Counted from the stretch's first letter, positions 7,970 through 16,769 are shown. The stretch: DNA of 64,000 nucleotides from Streptomyces rhizoryzae (GCF_023155275.1 NZ_JALMUV010000020.1:1-64000); one strand, 5' to 3'. Program-made: numbers and translations. Notes: a model not told the origin generated them from the letters alone.

Positions 7970-8971
7970 ATGGCAACCCGTGCCGTCGCCCGTCGTCAGG
8001 CCAGCACCGCCGGTCCTGGCGAGGCCAACAGCGTTCGCGCAGCAGGCGGGGACATCGCCGACCGCGACCTGGTCGGCATGTACCTCGACGAGATCGCGCG
8101 CACGCCGCTGCTGGACGCCGCAAAGGAGGTGGAGCTGTCCCAGACCATCGAGGCCGGCGTCTACGCCCAGCAGATCCTGGACGGCGAGATCACCGATGGC
8201 AACGCCGCAGGCGCGAGCCGTGAGGAGCTCGAAGCGCTGGCCGCCGAGGGCGAGAGGGCCAAGGACGTCTTCATCCGGTCCAACCTCCGCCTGGTCGTCG
8301 CCGTGGCCCGCCGGTACCCGCGCTCCGGCCTGCCCCTGCTGGACCTGATCCAGGAGGGGAACGCCGGCCTGGTCCGCGCCGTCGAGAAGTTCGACTACGC
8401 CAAGGGCTTCAAGTTCTCCACGTACGCGACGTGGTGGATCCGCCAGGCCATCACCCGTTCCATCGCCGACCAGTCGCGCACGATCCGGCTGCCCGTCCAC
8501 CTCGTCGAGGAGCTGGGGCGGATCCGCCGGGTGCAGCGCGAGTTCAACCGCGAGAACGGCCGCGATCCCGAGCCGGAAGAGGTGGCGGGCGAGCTGGGCT
8601 CCACGGCCTCCCGGGTCACCGACGTCCTGGACTGGGCCCGCGACCCGGTCAGCCTGAACATGTCCGTGGACGACGACGGCGACACGCAGTTCGGCGACCT
8701 CCTGGAGGACACCTCCGCGGCCTCCCCCGAGCAGTCGGTGCTCACGCTGCTGCGCAGCGAGGAGCTGGAGGACCTGATAGACCGCCTGGACCAGCGCACC
8801 GCGTCGATCATCAAGGCGCGCTACGGCATCGAGGACGGCCGCGAGCGCACGCTGACCGAGGTCGGCAAGCAGCACGGCCTGACCCGGGAGCGGATCCGGC
8901 AGATCGAGAAGCACGCGCTGCTGGAGCTGAAGCGGATGGCGCGCGACACCGGCTTCGACGCGGCCGCCTGA
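7970..8971 (+). CDS. hrdD: RNA polymerase principal-like sigma factor HrdD
   Basis: A 333-residue sigma-70 family protein (group 2). Region 1.2 is DLVGMYLDEIARTPLL, region 2 contains RSNLRLVVAVARRYPRSGLPLLDLIQEGN and the -10 recognition helix FSTYATWWIRQAITRSI, region 3 follows, and region 4.2 ends in TLTEVGKQHGLTRERIRQIEKHAL. It lacks the long N-terminal extension of HrdB and matches the length and N-terminus (MATRAVARR) of HrdD. HrdD is a non-essential homologue of the vegetative sigma factor. The upstream promoter places it under oxidative/thiol-stress control. A hairpin terminator follows. Confidence 0.95.
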   Translation: MATRAVARRQASTAGPGEANSVRAAGGDIADRDLVGMYLDEIARTPLLDAAKEVELSQTIEAGVYAQQILDGEITDGNAAGASREELEALAAEGERAKDVFIRSNLRLVVAVARRYPRSGLPLLDLIQEGNAGLVRAVEKFDYAKGFKFSTYATWWIRQAITRSIADQSRTIRLPVHLVEELGRIRRVQREFNRENGRDPEPEEVAGELGSTASRVTDVLDWARDPVSLNMSVDDDGDTQFGDLLEDTSAASPEQSVLTLLRSEELEDLIDRLDQRTASIIKARYGIEDGRERTLTEVGKQHGLTRERIRQIEKHALLELKRMARDTGFDAAA

Positions 8972-9103
8972 GCCGCGCCGGGGCCGCGGCCGGTCCGGAC
9001 GGCGGGTGCGCCGTGCCCGCCGGGCGAGGCGGCGCGGGCTGCCGCCGCAGCGGCCGCCGGTTGCCGGCCGCCGGCCGATGCTGCCGTCGTGCGTCGTTGG
9101 GGC

Positions 9104-9143
9104 GAGCCCCGGTGCCCGTCGTGGAGGGCGTCGGGGCTCCTTT
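9104..9143 (+). terminator. Intrinsic terminator after hrdD
   Basis: GAGCCCCG (9104-9111) pairs with CGGGGCTC (9132-9139), with an inner GCCC/GGGC stem, and is followed by CTTT. It is the best rho-independent-type structure in the 390 bp between hrdD and fruR. Confidence 0.6.
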
Positions 9144-9180
9144 GCGTAGGGGGCACCCCGGGTCCTGTCGCCCCTTTCTC

Positions 9181-9254
9181 TTGCCCGCGCATGCCCGTTC
9201 GTGCCCGATCTCTTGCCCGTATCTGTTTACTTGCGCGCCTTCCGGACGTAGTCT
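9181..9254 (+). promoter_or_regulatory. fru operon promoter with phased TGCCCG repeats
   Basis: TTTACT (9226-9231) and TAGTCT (9249-9254) form a -35/-10 pair with 17-bp spacing. Just upstream, NTGCCCG occurs at 9181, 9191, 9201 and 9213, nearly in helical phase. This is a plausible operator array for the DeoR-type regulator that is the first gene of the transcript. The promoter call is by consensus only. Confidence 0.5.
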
Positions 9255-9359
9255 GCCGCCGAAACCACAAGTCCGGACACGCGACGGACAGGGATCAGGG
9301 CAGGCCGCAGGGCAGGCCACCGGGTAGGCAACAGGACCAGGGAACGGACACCGACGCAG

Positions 9360-10130
9360 ATGTACGCACCCGAGCGCCAGCAGGAGATCCTGCGGCTCGC
9401 CCGTGAGAGCGGGCGGGTCGATGTGCTCTCCCTCGCCGAGGAGTTCCAGGTCACCGCCGAGACCGTACGGCGCGATCTGAAGGCGCTGGACCGCGCCGGT
9501 CTGGTCCGCCGGGTGCACGGCGGCGCCATCCCGGCCGGCCGCCTGGACTTCGAGCCCGACCTCGCCGAACGGGACGCGGTCGCCGCCGACGAGAAGCAGC
9601 GGATCGCCCGGGCCGCGCTCGCCGAACTGCCCGGCGGCGACGGCCCGCGCAGCATCATCCTCGACGCCGGCACCACCGCCGCCCGGCTCGCCGCCGAGCT
9701 GCCGCTGGAGGCCGAGCTGACCGTGGTCACGCACGGCCTCCCGGTCGCGGCACGGCTGGCCGACCACCCGGGCCTCACCCTCCACCTCGTGGGCGGCCGC
9801 ATCCGGCACCGGACGCGGGCCGCGGTCGACGACTGGGCGCTGCGGGCCTACCGGGAGATCAACGCCGATGTGCTCTTCCTCGCGGCCAACGGCTTCTCCC
9901 CCGACGGCGGGCTGACCACGCCCGACCTCGCCGAGGCCGCGGTCAAGCGGGCGATGATCGCCGCCGCCCGCCGGGTGGTGCTGCTGGCCGACGCCGCGAA
10001 GTTCGGGCAGCGCCACTTCGCGCGCTTCGGCGAACTGGCCGACGTGGACGTGCTGATCACCGACACCGGGCTGAGCCCGCAGGACGCCCTGGCCATCGAG
10101 CGGGCCGGGACGGAGGTGGTGCGGGTATGA
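9360..10130 (+). CDS. fruR: DeoR family regulator of the fructose operon
   Basis: A 256-residue DeoR-type protein. The N-terminal helix-turn-helix has the family signature (RQQEILRLARESGRVDVLSLAEEFQVTAETVRRDLKAL), and the C-terminal sugar-phosphate sensor domain includes IILDAGTTAARLA and LLADAAKFGQRHFARFG. It heads an operon with 1-phosphofructokinase and the fructose PTS permease, the same arrangement as fruRKA in S. coelicolor, where FruR represses the operon and fructose 1-phosphate is the expected inducer. Its TGA overlaps an ATG (ATGA at 10127-10130) that starts a short coupled frame rather than fruK directly. Confidence 0.9.
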   Translation: MYAPERQQEILRLARESGRVDVLSLAEEFQVTAETVRRDLKALDRAGLVRRVHGGAIPAGRLDFEPDLAERDAVAADEKQRIARAALAELPGGDGPRSIILDAGTTAARLAAELPLEAELTVVTHGLPVAARLADHPGLTLHLVGGRIRHRTRAAVDDWALRAYREINADVLFLAANGFSPDGGLTTPDLAEAAVKRAMIAAARRVVLLADAAKFGQRHFARFGELADVDVLITDTGLSPQDALAIERAGTEVVRV

Positions 10131-10243
10131 CACCGCGCGCCGGTGCCGTCGCCGACCCCGCCGGGGGCCGCCCCGCGGCCGCTGCCCCCGCCACCCCCGC
10201 CGCTTCCCCCGCCGCCGGCTCCACCGGGCCGGTGCGCGCATGA
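10127..10243 (+). CDS. 38-codon Ala/Pro-rich coupling ORF between fruR and fruK
   Basis: The frame starts at ATG 10127, overlapping the fruR stop as ATGA. It has no internal stop, and it ends at TGA 10241-10243, overlapping the fruK start as ATGA. The product (MTPRAGAVADPAGGRP... ending TGPVRA) is Ala/Pro-rich with no recognisable fold. fruK has no clear Shine-Dalgarno of its own, so ribosomes finishing this frame could re-initiate at fruK. Whether the peptide is functional or only a translational relay is unknown. The double ATGA architecture is seen directly. Confidence 0.45.
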   Translation: MTPRAGAVADPAGGRPAAAAPATPAASPAAGSTGPVRA

Positions 10244-11196
10244 TCGTCCTCACCGTGACGCCCAACCCCAGCCTGGACCGCACGTACGAGGTTCCGGCGC
10301 TCGCGCGGGGAGCCGTGCTGCGGGCCGGGGCCGAACGGATCGACCCCGGCGGCAAGGGCGTCAACGTCTCGCGGGCGGTCGCCGCCGCCGGCCACCGCAC
10401 CCTCGCCGTGCTGCCGCTGGGCGGCCCCGCGGGCGCGGCGCTGGCCGGCCTGCTGCGGGACGAGGGCATCGAGGTGGCGGGCGTCCCGGTGGCCGGGCAG
10501 ACGCGCGCCAACATCGCCGTCGCCGAACCCGACGGCACCCTCACCAAGATCAACGCGGCCGGCCCGGAACTGACCCCGGACGAGTCCGAGGCGCTGCTGG
10601 CCGCGGTCGGCGCACGGTCCGCGGGCGCCGACTGGATCGCCTGCTGCGGCAGCCTGCCGCGCGGACTGGCCCCCGAGTGGTACGCCGAACTGGTCGCCCG
10701 GGCGCACCGCGCGGGCACCCGGATCGCGCTGGACACCTCGGGCCCCGCGCTGACCGCCGCGCTCCGTGCCCGCCCCGACGTCGTCAAGCCGAACGCCGAG
10801 GAACTCGCCCAGGCGGTCGGCCGCCCCCTGGCGACCCTCGGCGACGCGGTCCGGGCGGCGGCGGAACTGCGTGCCCGGGGCGCCCGCGCCGTACTGGCCT
10901 CACTGGGCGCCGACGGACAGGTGCTGGTCGACGCGGACGGCGCGTACTTCGGCAGCGCCCCGGTGGCCGCCGTGCGGAGCAACGTCGGTGCGGGGGACGC
11001 CTCGCTCGCCGGGTTCCTGGCGGCGGGCGGGGCCGGCGTCCGGGCGCTGGCGGCCGCGGTGGCGCACGGCGCGGCGGCCGTCCAACTGCCCGGCAGCCAG
11101 ATGCCGGTGCCGTCCGACCTGGCGCCGGAACGGGTCGTGGTGACCGCCGACGTGCCGCTCGACCGTGCGCTGACCGAACCGGCCCCGGTGCCCTGA
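10240..11196 (+). CDS. fruK: 1-phosphofructokinase
   Basis: A 318-residue PfkB-family sugar kinase. It begins MIVLTVTPNPSLDRTYEV, carries the N-terminal GGKGVNVSRAVAAAGH substrate-binding motif and ends with the anion-hole/catalytic motif SNVGAGDASLAGFLAAGG, whose Asp is the base. It phosphorylates fructose 1-phosphate, made by the PTS, to fructose 1,6-bisphosphate. The gene lies between fruR and fruA. Translation is probably coupled to the upstream mini-ORF, because the ATG overlaps that frame's stop. Confidence 0.93.
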   Translation: MIVLTVTPNPSLDRTYEVPALARGAVLRAGAERIDPGGKGVNVSRAVAAAGHRTLAVLPLGGPAGAALAGLLRDEGIEVAGVPVAGQTRANIAVAEPDGTLTKINAAGPELTPDESEALLAAVGARSAGADWIACCGSLPRGLAPEWYAELVARAHRAGTRIALDTSGPALTAALRARPDVVKPNAEELAQAVGRPLATLGDAVRAAAELRARGARAVLASLGADGQVLVDADGAYFGSAPVAAVRSNVGAGDASLAGFLAAGGAGVRALAAAVAHGAAAVQLPGSQMPVPSDLAPERVVVTADVPLDRALTEPAPVP

Positions 11197-11198
11197 GC

Positions 11199-11276
11199 CC
11201 CTCCCCCGTCCCCTGTTCCTCCCCGCCCCCTGTTCTTCCTCCGTCCCCTGTTCCTCCCCCCCCGTCCCGTCCCCAC
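11199..11276 (+). repeat. Pyrimidine-rich direct repeats between fruK and fruA
   Basis: The 119-bp spacer is almost pure C/T on the + strand. A 19-bp unit, CCGTCCCCTGTTCCTCCCC, occurs at 11206-11224 and again at 11241-11259, with a degenerate copy between. No terminator-like stem is seen, so fruA is probably co-transcribed. Such a C-rich leader could influence relative expression of the two genes, but that is speculative. Confidence 0.5.
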
Positions 11277-11315
11277 CGCCCGTCCCCGGCGGTACCGCGT
11301 GCAAGGGAGCCCGCG

Positions 11316-13451
11316 ATGAGTGAGCTGATCACCGCGGACCTGGTCGATCTCGACCTGTCCGCCGCTACGAAGGACGCCGCCGCGCGTGCGCTGGCGGAAC
11401 GGATGGCCGCCGCCGGGCGGATCACCGACCTGGAGGGCTTCCTCGCGGACGTGGCCGCGCGCGAGGCCCAGATGCCGACCGGGCTGGAGGGCGGGATCGG
11501 GATCCCGCACTGCCGCAGCGCGCATGTCACGGAACCGGCGCTGGCCTTCGGGCGCAGCACGGCCGGTATCGACTTCGGCGCCCCGGACGGCCCGGCCGAC
11601 CTGATCTTCCTGATCGCGGCCCCGGCGGGCGGTGACGCCGACCACCTGGCGATCCTCTCGCAGCTCGCCCGCCGCCTGATGGACGAGGAGTTCACCGGCG
11701 CCCTCCGGTCGGAGACCGCCCCGGCACGGGCCGCGGCCCTCCTCCGCGGCGACCGGCCCGCCCCGGCGGAGCACCCCCCCACCGCGGAGCACCCCCCACC
11801 GGCCGAGGAACCTTCACGGCCACAGGAGCCCCCTCAGGCCCAGGAGCCCCCTCAGACCCAGAAATCTCCTCAGGCCCAGGAGACCCCACCGGCCGAGCAA
11901 CCCCCCACCCCGCACGCCCCCTTCCGGGTCGTCGCCGTCACCTCCTGCCCCACCGGTATCGCCCACACCTACATGGCCGCCGAGGCGCTGGCGAAGGCGG
12001 CGCGGGCGGCCGGGGTGGAGATCGCCGTGGAGACGCAGGGCTCGGCCGGGTTCCGGCGGCTCGATCCGGAGGTGATCGCGGCCGCGGACGGGGTGATCCT
12101 CGCGCACGACGTCGAGGTGCGGGAGCGCGCGCGGTTCGCCGGGAAGCCGGTCGTCGACGCCGGGGTGAAGGCCGGTATCAACCGCCCCGCCGAACTCCTC
12201 GCGGAGATACGGGCGAAGGCCGCCGCCGCACCGGCCGCCCCGGAGACCGGCGGGGGAGCCGCCCCCATGGACCGCGGCGCCGCGGAGGCCGACGGCTACG
12301 GCACCCGGCTCCGCACCTGGCTGATGACCGGCGTGAGTTACATGGTCCCGTTCGTCGCCGCGGGCGGCCTGCTGATCGCCCTGGCGTTCGCCATCGGCGG
12401 CTACACCGTCAACAAGGCCCCGTCGGTGGCCGAGCACTTCGTGTGGGCCGAGTCGGCGAGCTGGGCGGCGCTGCTCTTCCAGATCGGCAGCACCGCCTTC
12501 GGCTTCCTCGTCCCGGTCCTGGCCGGCTACATCGCCTACGGCATGGCGGACCGGCCCGGCCTGGTGCCGGGCTTCGTCGGCGGCGCGGTCGCGCTCACCG
12601 TCAACGCGGGCTTCCTGGGCGGGCTGATCGCCGGTCTGCTGGCGGGCGCGGTGGCGCGGACGGTCCAGCGGGCCCGGGTGCCGGCGGTACTGCGCGGCAT
12701 CATGCCGGTCGTGGTCATCCCGCTGGTCTCCTCGGCGGCGGTCGGCTTCCTGATGTTCCTGGTGGTCGGCAAGCCGGTCGCCGCGCTCCAGAAGGCGCTC
12801 ACCGGCTGGCTGACCGGCCTGTCCGGCGCCAACGCGGTCATCCTGGGCGTGCTGCTGGGCCTGATGATGTGCTTCGATCTCGGCGGCCCGCTCAACAAGG
12901 TCGCCTACACCTTCGCGGTCGGCGGCCTGGCCAACCCCAACCCGGGCAGCCTGAAGGTGATGGCCGCGGTAATGGCGGCCGGGATGGTGCCGCCGCTGGC
13001 GATGGCGCTGGCCACGACCCTGCGGGGCACGCTGTTCACCCGCGCCGAGCGGGAGAACGGCAAGGCCGCCTGGGTGCTGGGGGCGTCGTTCATCACCGAG
13101 GGCGCGATCCCGTTCGCCGCCGCCGACCCGCTGCGGGTGATCCCCTCCGCGATGGCCGGGGGCGCGGTCACCGGCGGCCTGTCGATGGCGTTCGGCTGCA
13201 CCCTGCGCGCCCCGCACGGCGGCGTGTTCGTCGTCCCGCTGATCGGCCGGCCGCTGCTCTACCTGCTGGCGGTCGCCGCCGGCACGCTCGTCGCCGCCGC
13301 CCTGGTGGTCCTCCTCAAGCGCTTCCGGCCCGCGCCGGGCGGGGCGGCGCCGGCCCCGGGCCGGGAGGCGGACCCCCGCCACGAGGCCACCGCGCAGCGC
13401 ACCGCAGGGCCGGGGCGCGAAGACGACCGGTCGGTGCACGTCTCCCCGTAG
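11316..13451 (+). CDS. fruA: PTS fructose permease EIIABC
   Basis: A 711-residue fusion. The IIA domain (residues about 1-150) has the phosphorylated His in GGIGIPHCRSAHV. A Pro/Glu/Gln-rich linker (about 150-195) follows. The IIB domain has the phosphocysteine in VTSCPTGIAHTYMAAEAL. The IIC domain (about 325-690) begins MTGVSYMVPFVAAGGLLIALAF and spans the membrane. It imports fructose and phosphorylates it at C1, using phosphate passed from HPr. ATG 11316 follows AGGGAG. The linker contains near-repeats (QEPPQAQEPPQTQKSPQAQE). Confidence 0.95.
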   Translation: MSELITADLVDLDLSAATKDAAARALAERMAAAGRITDLEGFLADVAAREAQMPTGLEGGIGIPHCRSAHVTEPALAFGRSTAGIDFGAPDGPADLIFLIAAPAGGDADHLAILSQLARRLMDEEFTGALRSETAPARAAALLRGDRPAPAEHPPTAEHPPPAEEPSRPQEPPQAQEPPQTQKSPQAQETPPAEQPPTPHAPFRVVAVTSCPTGIAHTYMAAEALAKAARAAGVEIAVETQGSAGFRRLDPEVIAAADGVILAHDVEVRERARFAGKPVVDAGVKAGINRPAELLAEIRAKAAAAPAAPETGGGAAPMDRGAAEADGYGTRLRTWLMTGVSYMVPFVAAGGLLIALAFAIGGYTVNKAPSVAEHFVWAESASWAALLFQIGSTAFGFLVPVLAGYIAYGMADRPGLVPGFVGGAVALTVNAGFLGGLIAGLLAGAVARTVQRARVPAVLRGIMPVVVIPLVSSAAVGFLMFLVVGKPVAALQKALTGWLTGLSGANAVILGVLLGLMMCFDLGGPLNKVAYTFAVGGLANPNPGSLKVMAAVMAAGMVPPLAMALATTLRGTLFTRAERENGKAAWVLGASFITEGAIPFAAADPLRVIPSAMAGGAVTGGLSMAFGCTLRAPHGGVFVVPLIGRPLLYLLAVAAGTLVAAALVVLLKRFRPAPGGAAPAPGREADPRHEATAQRTAGPGREDDRSVHVSP

Positions 13452-13470
13452 GCGAGGGGCCCGCACGCGA

Positions 13471-13514
13471 CGAGGCGGTGACCGCCCCGCACGGGGGGAG
13501 CGGTCACCGCCTCG
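13471..13514. terminator. Bidirectional terminator between fruA and L,D-transpeptidase gene
   Basis: CGAGGCGGTGACCG (13471-13484) and its perfect complement (13501-13514) form a 14-bp stem with a 16-base loop between two convergent genes. Confidence 0.75.
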
Positions 13515-13541
13515 CGCGGTGCGGCCGGGCCGGCCGGGTCG

Positions 13542-14858
13542 TCAGGAGGCGCTGCCCGCCGTCCACTGCGACCAGGAGAGGTTCCAGCCGTTGAGGCCGT
13601 TGTCCGGCTGGATGACCTTGTCCTTGGAGTTCTTGACGATGACCACGTCGCCGATCAGCGACTGGTTGTAGAACCACTTGGCCGGGGTGTCGCCACCGCC
13701 GCCCTTGTTGTCCTCCAGGCCGACGCAGCCATGGCTGGTGCCGGTCCGGCCGAAGATCGACGAGCTGCCCCAGTAGTTGCCGTGTATGAACGTGCCCGAG
13801 GACGACAGCCGCATGGCGTGCGGGACGTCCTTGATGTCGTACTCGCCGCCGAAGCCGACCGTCGAACCGTCCATCCGGGTCTGCTCGAACTTCTCCGAGA
13901 TGACCATCTGGCCGTTGTACGTCGGGTGCTCGGGGCTGCCGCCGGAGATCGGGATGGTCTTGATGACCTGGCCGTCCCGCTTGACGGTCATGGTCTGGGT
14001 GTCCATGTCCACCGTGGAGACCTGCGAGCGCCCGATGGTGAAGGACACCGTCTTGGACTGCACACCGGTGATGCCCGGGCCGCCCTTCACCCCGTCCAGG
14101 TCGATCTTCATGGTGACCTTGGAGCCGGCCTTCCAGTAGTCCTGCGGCCGGAAGTCCAGCCGCCGGTCGCCGAACCAGTGGCCGACGACCTGCTGGCCGC
14201 TGCTGGAGGTCACCGTGATGTGGGACTGGACGTCCTTGCGGTTGGTGATCGACTTGTCGAAGTTGAACGACACCGGCATGCCGACGCCGACGGTCTTGCC
14301 GTTGTCGGGCGTGAACGAGCCGATGAAGCTGTGCGCCGACGAGACCGTGGTGAAGGTGGCGTTCTCGGTCGCCGGGCGGCCCTTGGCGTCCTTGGCGTTC
14401 GCCACGATCTTGTACTTGGCGCCGCGGTCCAGCTGCTCCGACGGCTTCCAGGAGGAGCCGTCCGGCGATATGGCGCCGGTGACGTCCTTGCCGGTGTCCA
14501 CGGCGGTCAGCTTGACGTCGGTCAACTTGCCGCCGGTGACCTTCACCCCGGTGTCGTTGATGCTGGCGTCGGTGGCGCCGTCCTTCGACGACACCTGGAT
14601 CTTGGCGTCCGAGGCGTCCTTGGCGGCCGCGGCGTCCGCTCCGGCCTGGCCGTTCTTGCCGTCGTGGCCGCCCGCCTCGGCGTCCCCGCCGCAGGCCGAC
14701 AGCGACAGGGCGCCCGCGGCGAACAGCGCGGTCACGGCCAGGGCGCGGCGCATCCGGCGGCTGCCGCGGCGCGATGCGGCGGAATCCCGTGGCTCGGTGT
14801 GAAGCGGCAGGTGGGGGGTGCGGGACGGGGCGGGCGCGGGGTTGTCCGGCGATGTCAC
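13542..14858 (-). CDS. L,D-transpeptidase lipoprotein (Ig-like + YkuD domains)
   Basis: An exported peptidoglycan cross-linking enzyme. After an arginine-rich leader come a hydrophobic segment and the lipobox LSAC, so it should be anchored as a lipoprotein. Two Ig-like beta domains follow, and the YkuD catalytic domain ends with the active-site motif TSHGCVGLED. Such enzymes form 3-3 cross-links between diaminopimelate residues. The GTG at 14858 is favoured because GGAG lies 6 bases upstream; the ATG at 14870 lacks a ribosome site but is possible. It is convergent with fruA. Confidence 0.88.
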   Translation of the reverse strand: MTSPDNPAPAPSRTPHLPLHTEPRDSAASRRGSRRMRRALAVTALFAAGALSLSACGGDAEAGGHDGKNGQAGADAAAAKDASDAKIQVSSKDGATDASINDTGVKVTGGKLTDVKLTAVDTGKDVTGAISPDGSSWKPSEQLDRGAKYKIVANAKDAKGRPATENATFTTVSSAHSFIGSFTPDNGKTVGVGMPVSFNFDKSITNRKDVQSHITVTSSSGQQVVGHWFGDRRLDFRPQDYWKAGSKVTMKIDLDGVKGGPGITGVQSKTVSFTIGRSQVSTVDMDTQTMTVKRDGQVIKTIPISGGSPEHPTYNGQMVISEKFEQTRMDGSTVGFGGEYDIKDVPHAMRLSSSGTFIHGNYWGSSSIFGRTGTSHGCVGLEDNKGGGGDTPAKWFYNQSLIGDVVIVKNSKDKVIQPDNGLNGWNLSWSQWTAGSAS

Positions 14859-14951
14859 GAGCTGCTCCATACAGGGGTGTTGTGATTCCGTGCTGGTAAA
14901 CAGCACCTACGGGCGGATTTGGTTGCGGGTACCACTGAGCTGTGATGAAGG

Positions 14952-16163
14952 TCACATGCGCGGTGGCAGGGGTCGGTCGCCCGGCCCTGATAGCCAGGTT
15001 CGCAGTGCTGTGCCGTCTCCGTCCAGGCGGGGTGGCGCCGCGGGTTGGGCCACCGGGGTCGCCGACAGCCGCAGCGGGCTGCGGACTTGGGGGAGGGCCC
15101 CCGCGCCGACCGGGGCGACCGGGTCCAGCCCCAGCCGCTCGGCCAACTCCAGGGCCTCGGAGACGGTGTTGACCGGTCCGCACGGTACCGAAACCGCCGC
15201 CAGTCGCGCCGTCCACCCCCGCGGAGTGTCGGCCGCCAGCCGCTCCTCCAGCTCTTTGACCAGGTCTGTGCGGTTTCGTACCCGGTCCTGGTTGTGCCGG
15301 AACCGCACGTCCTCCGCCAGCCCCGGCGCCCCCAGTGCCGCCGCCAGCGCCCGGAACTGACGGTCGTTCCCCACCGCCACGGCCAGCAGCCCGCCCCGGC
15401 AGGCCAGCGTCTCGTACGGGGCGATGCTCGGGTGCCGGTTGCCCAGCGGGACCGGGTCGCGGCCGGTGGCCAGATAGCCGGACGCCTGGTTGACCAGGGA
15501 GCCCAGCAGCGACGACAGGAGGTTGACCTCGACCCGCTGCCCCTGGCCGGTCCGGTCCCGGTGCCGCAGCGCGGCCAGGATCCCGGTGACCGCGTCCTTG
15601 GCGGTCAGCACGTCCACCAGCGCCACCCCGGCCTTCAGCGGCGGCCCGCCGGGCTCCCCGGTGAGGCTCATCAGCCCGCCCACCGCCTGCACCACGAAGT
15701 CGTAGCCGGGCAGCGCGGCGCCCGCACCCGAGCCGAAACCGGTGATCGTGCAGTGCACCAGGCCCGGGTTGGCGGCCAGCGTGGCGGCCGGGTCCAGGCC
15801 GTACTTGTCCAGGGTGCCGGGGCGGAAGTTCTCGATCAGGACGTCCGCCCGGCGGGCCAGTTCGCGGGCCGCCGCGGCGTCCCGCGGATCCGCCAGGTCC
15901 AGCGCCAGACCGCGCTTGGAGCGATTGGCGGCATGGAAGTACGCGGCGGTCGGCGGCCCGTCGCCGGCCGCCGGGCCGGGGGCGAACGGCGGCCCCCAGG
16001 AGCGGGTGTCGTCCCCGCTGCCGGGTCGCTCGACCTTGATGACCTCGGCGCCGAGGTCGGCCAGCGTCACGGCGGCCAGCGGGCCGGCCAGGACCCGGCT
16101 GAAGTCGGCCACCAGGACGCCGTCGAGGGCGCGCGGGGCGGTCCGGTGGTGCGGCAGGGGCAC
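14952..16163 (-). CDS. CaiB/BaiF family (class III) CoA-transferase
   Basis: A 403-residue protein with the family's N-terminal motif LDGVLVADFSRVLAGPLAAVTLADLGAEVIKVERPGSGDDTR, then NRSKRGLALDL, LIENFRPGTLDKYGLDP and GVALVDVLTAKDAVTGILAALRHRDRTGQGQ. Class III enzymes move CoA between carboxylic acids through an aspartyl intermediate (formyl-, carnitine-, succinyl- or 2-methylacyl-CoA substrates). The specific acid cannot be read here, and no partner dehydrogenase or hydratase is adjacent. The GTG at 16163 is chosen because GAGGAG stands 6 bases upstream. Confidence 0.88.
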   Translation of the reverse strand: MPLPHHRTAPRALDGVLVADFSRVLAGPLAAVTLADLGAEVIKVERPGSGDDTRSWGPPFAPGPAAGDGPPTAAYFHAANRSKRGLALDLADPRDAAAARELARRADVLIENFRPGTLDKYGLDPAATLAANPGLVHCTITGFGSGAGAALPGYDFVVQAVGGLMSLTGEPGGPPLKAGVALVDVLTAKDAVTGILAALRHRDRTGQGQRVEVNLLSSLLGSLVNQASGYLATGRDPVPLGNRHPSIAPYETLACRGGLLAVAVGNDRQFRALAAALGAPGLAEDVRFRHNQDRVRNRTDLVKELEERLAADTPRGWTARLAAVSVPCGPVNTVSEALELAERLGLDPVAPVGAGALPQVRSPLRLSATPVAQPAAPPRLDGDGTALRTWLSGPGDRPLPPRM

Positions 16164-16468
16164 GGGGCACTCCTCACGTCGCGGACGGGGTGCCGCCATC
16201 GTTGGGGACGGCGCCCGGTGCGCGGAAGGCGCCGGGGTGGCCAACGGCGGGCCCGGCAGTGCGCCGGTGCGGCCGGTAGCGGACGCCCGCCCGCCGGCAC
16301 CCGGCGCCGGAGCGACCCGGCAGGAGGTGTGTGGTGTCGGGAATGCGGGGAAATGTCATAGGAGATGTGTCACTTCACTGATTTGCGGCTCAACATCCCC
16401 TGTTGGAAGCCCAGACGTGTGGTGTCTACTGGGCCTTGCCCTGCGCCCACTTGTTCGGGAGGAACCCC
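16164..16468. promoter_or_regulatory. Divergent promoter region
   Basis: About 300 bp between the leftward CoA-transferase and the rightward small membrane protein. It contains a small dyad, CAACA-N5-TGTTG (16391-16405), in a locally AT-richer stretch (16360-16420). I see no gene. Confidence 0.35.
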
Positions 16469-16729
16469 ATGCTCCCCTCCGTATCGATTCTCCAGCAGAT
16501 CGGTCTCGGCGTGCTGCTGGTCGTCGTCGTCCTCTGGGCAGTCGGTCTCCTCAGACTGACCCGGCGCGGGCACCACCCCGCCGCCGGCCGCCGCCGCCCG
16601 CACCGGCGGCTCGGCGCGGTGCCCCGGCAGACCGGCCCGGCCGGGCCCCCGTCGGAGAACGTCGACCTCACCCCCGCCGAACGCGCGGCCTTCGACGACC
16701 TCGTGCGGCAGCTCACCAGCCCGGGCTGA
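16469..16729 (+). CDS. Small single-pass membrane protein, unknown function
   Basis: An 86-residue protein at ATG 16469, with GGGAGGA five bases upstream. Residues about 6-29 (ILQQIGLGVLLVVVVLWAVGLL) form one transmembrane helix. An Arg/His-rich cytoplasmic segment follows, then an acidic C-terminal helix (LTPAERAAFDDLVRQLTSPG). It resembles small Streptomyces-specific membrane proteins, but I cannot assign a family with certainty. Confidence 0.6.
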   Translation: MLPSVSILQQIGLGVLLVVVVLWAVGLLRLTRRGHHPAAGRRRPHRRLGAVPRQTGPAGPPSENVDLTPAERAAFDDLVRQLTSPG

Positions 16730-16769
16730 CCGGCGGCCCCCGGCGCGCCGGCGGCCCCGGCGCATCCGC

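Noticed and set aside
9360..11792. Very long minus-strand ORF opposite fruR-fruK-fruA
   Set aside because: GC-bias shadow of genuine PTS genes with clear family motifs on the + strand.
13504..16170. 888-codon minus-strand ORF overlapping the L,D-transpeptidase and CoA-transferase
   Set aside because: Out of frame with both recognised genes; Arg/Gly/Pro-rich shadow.
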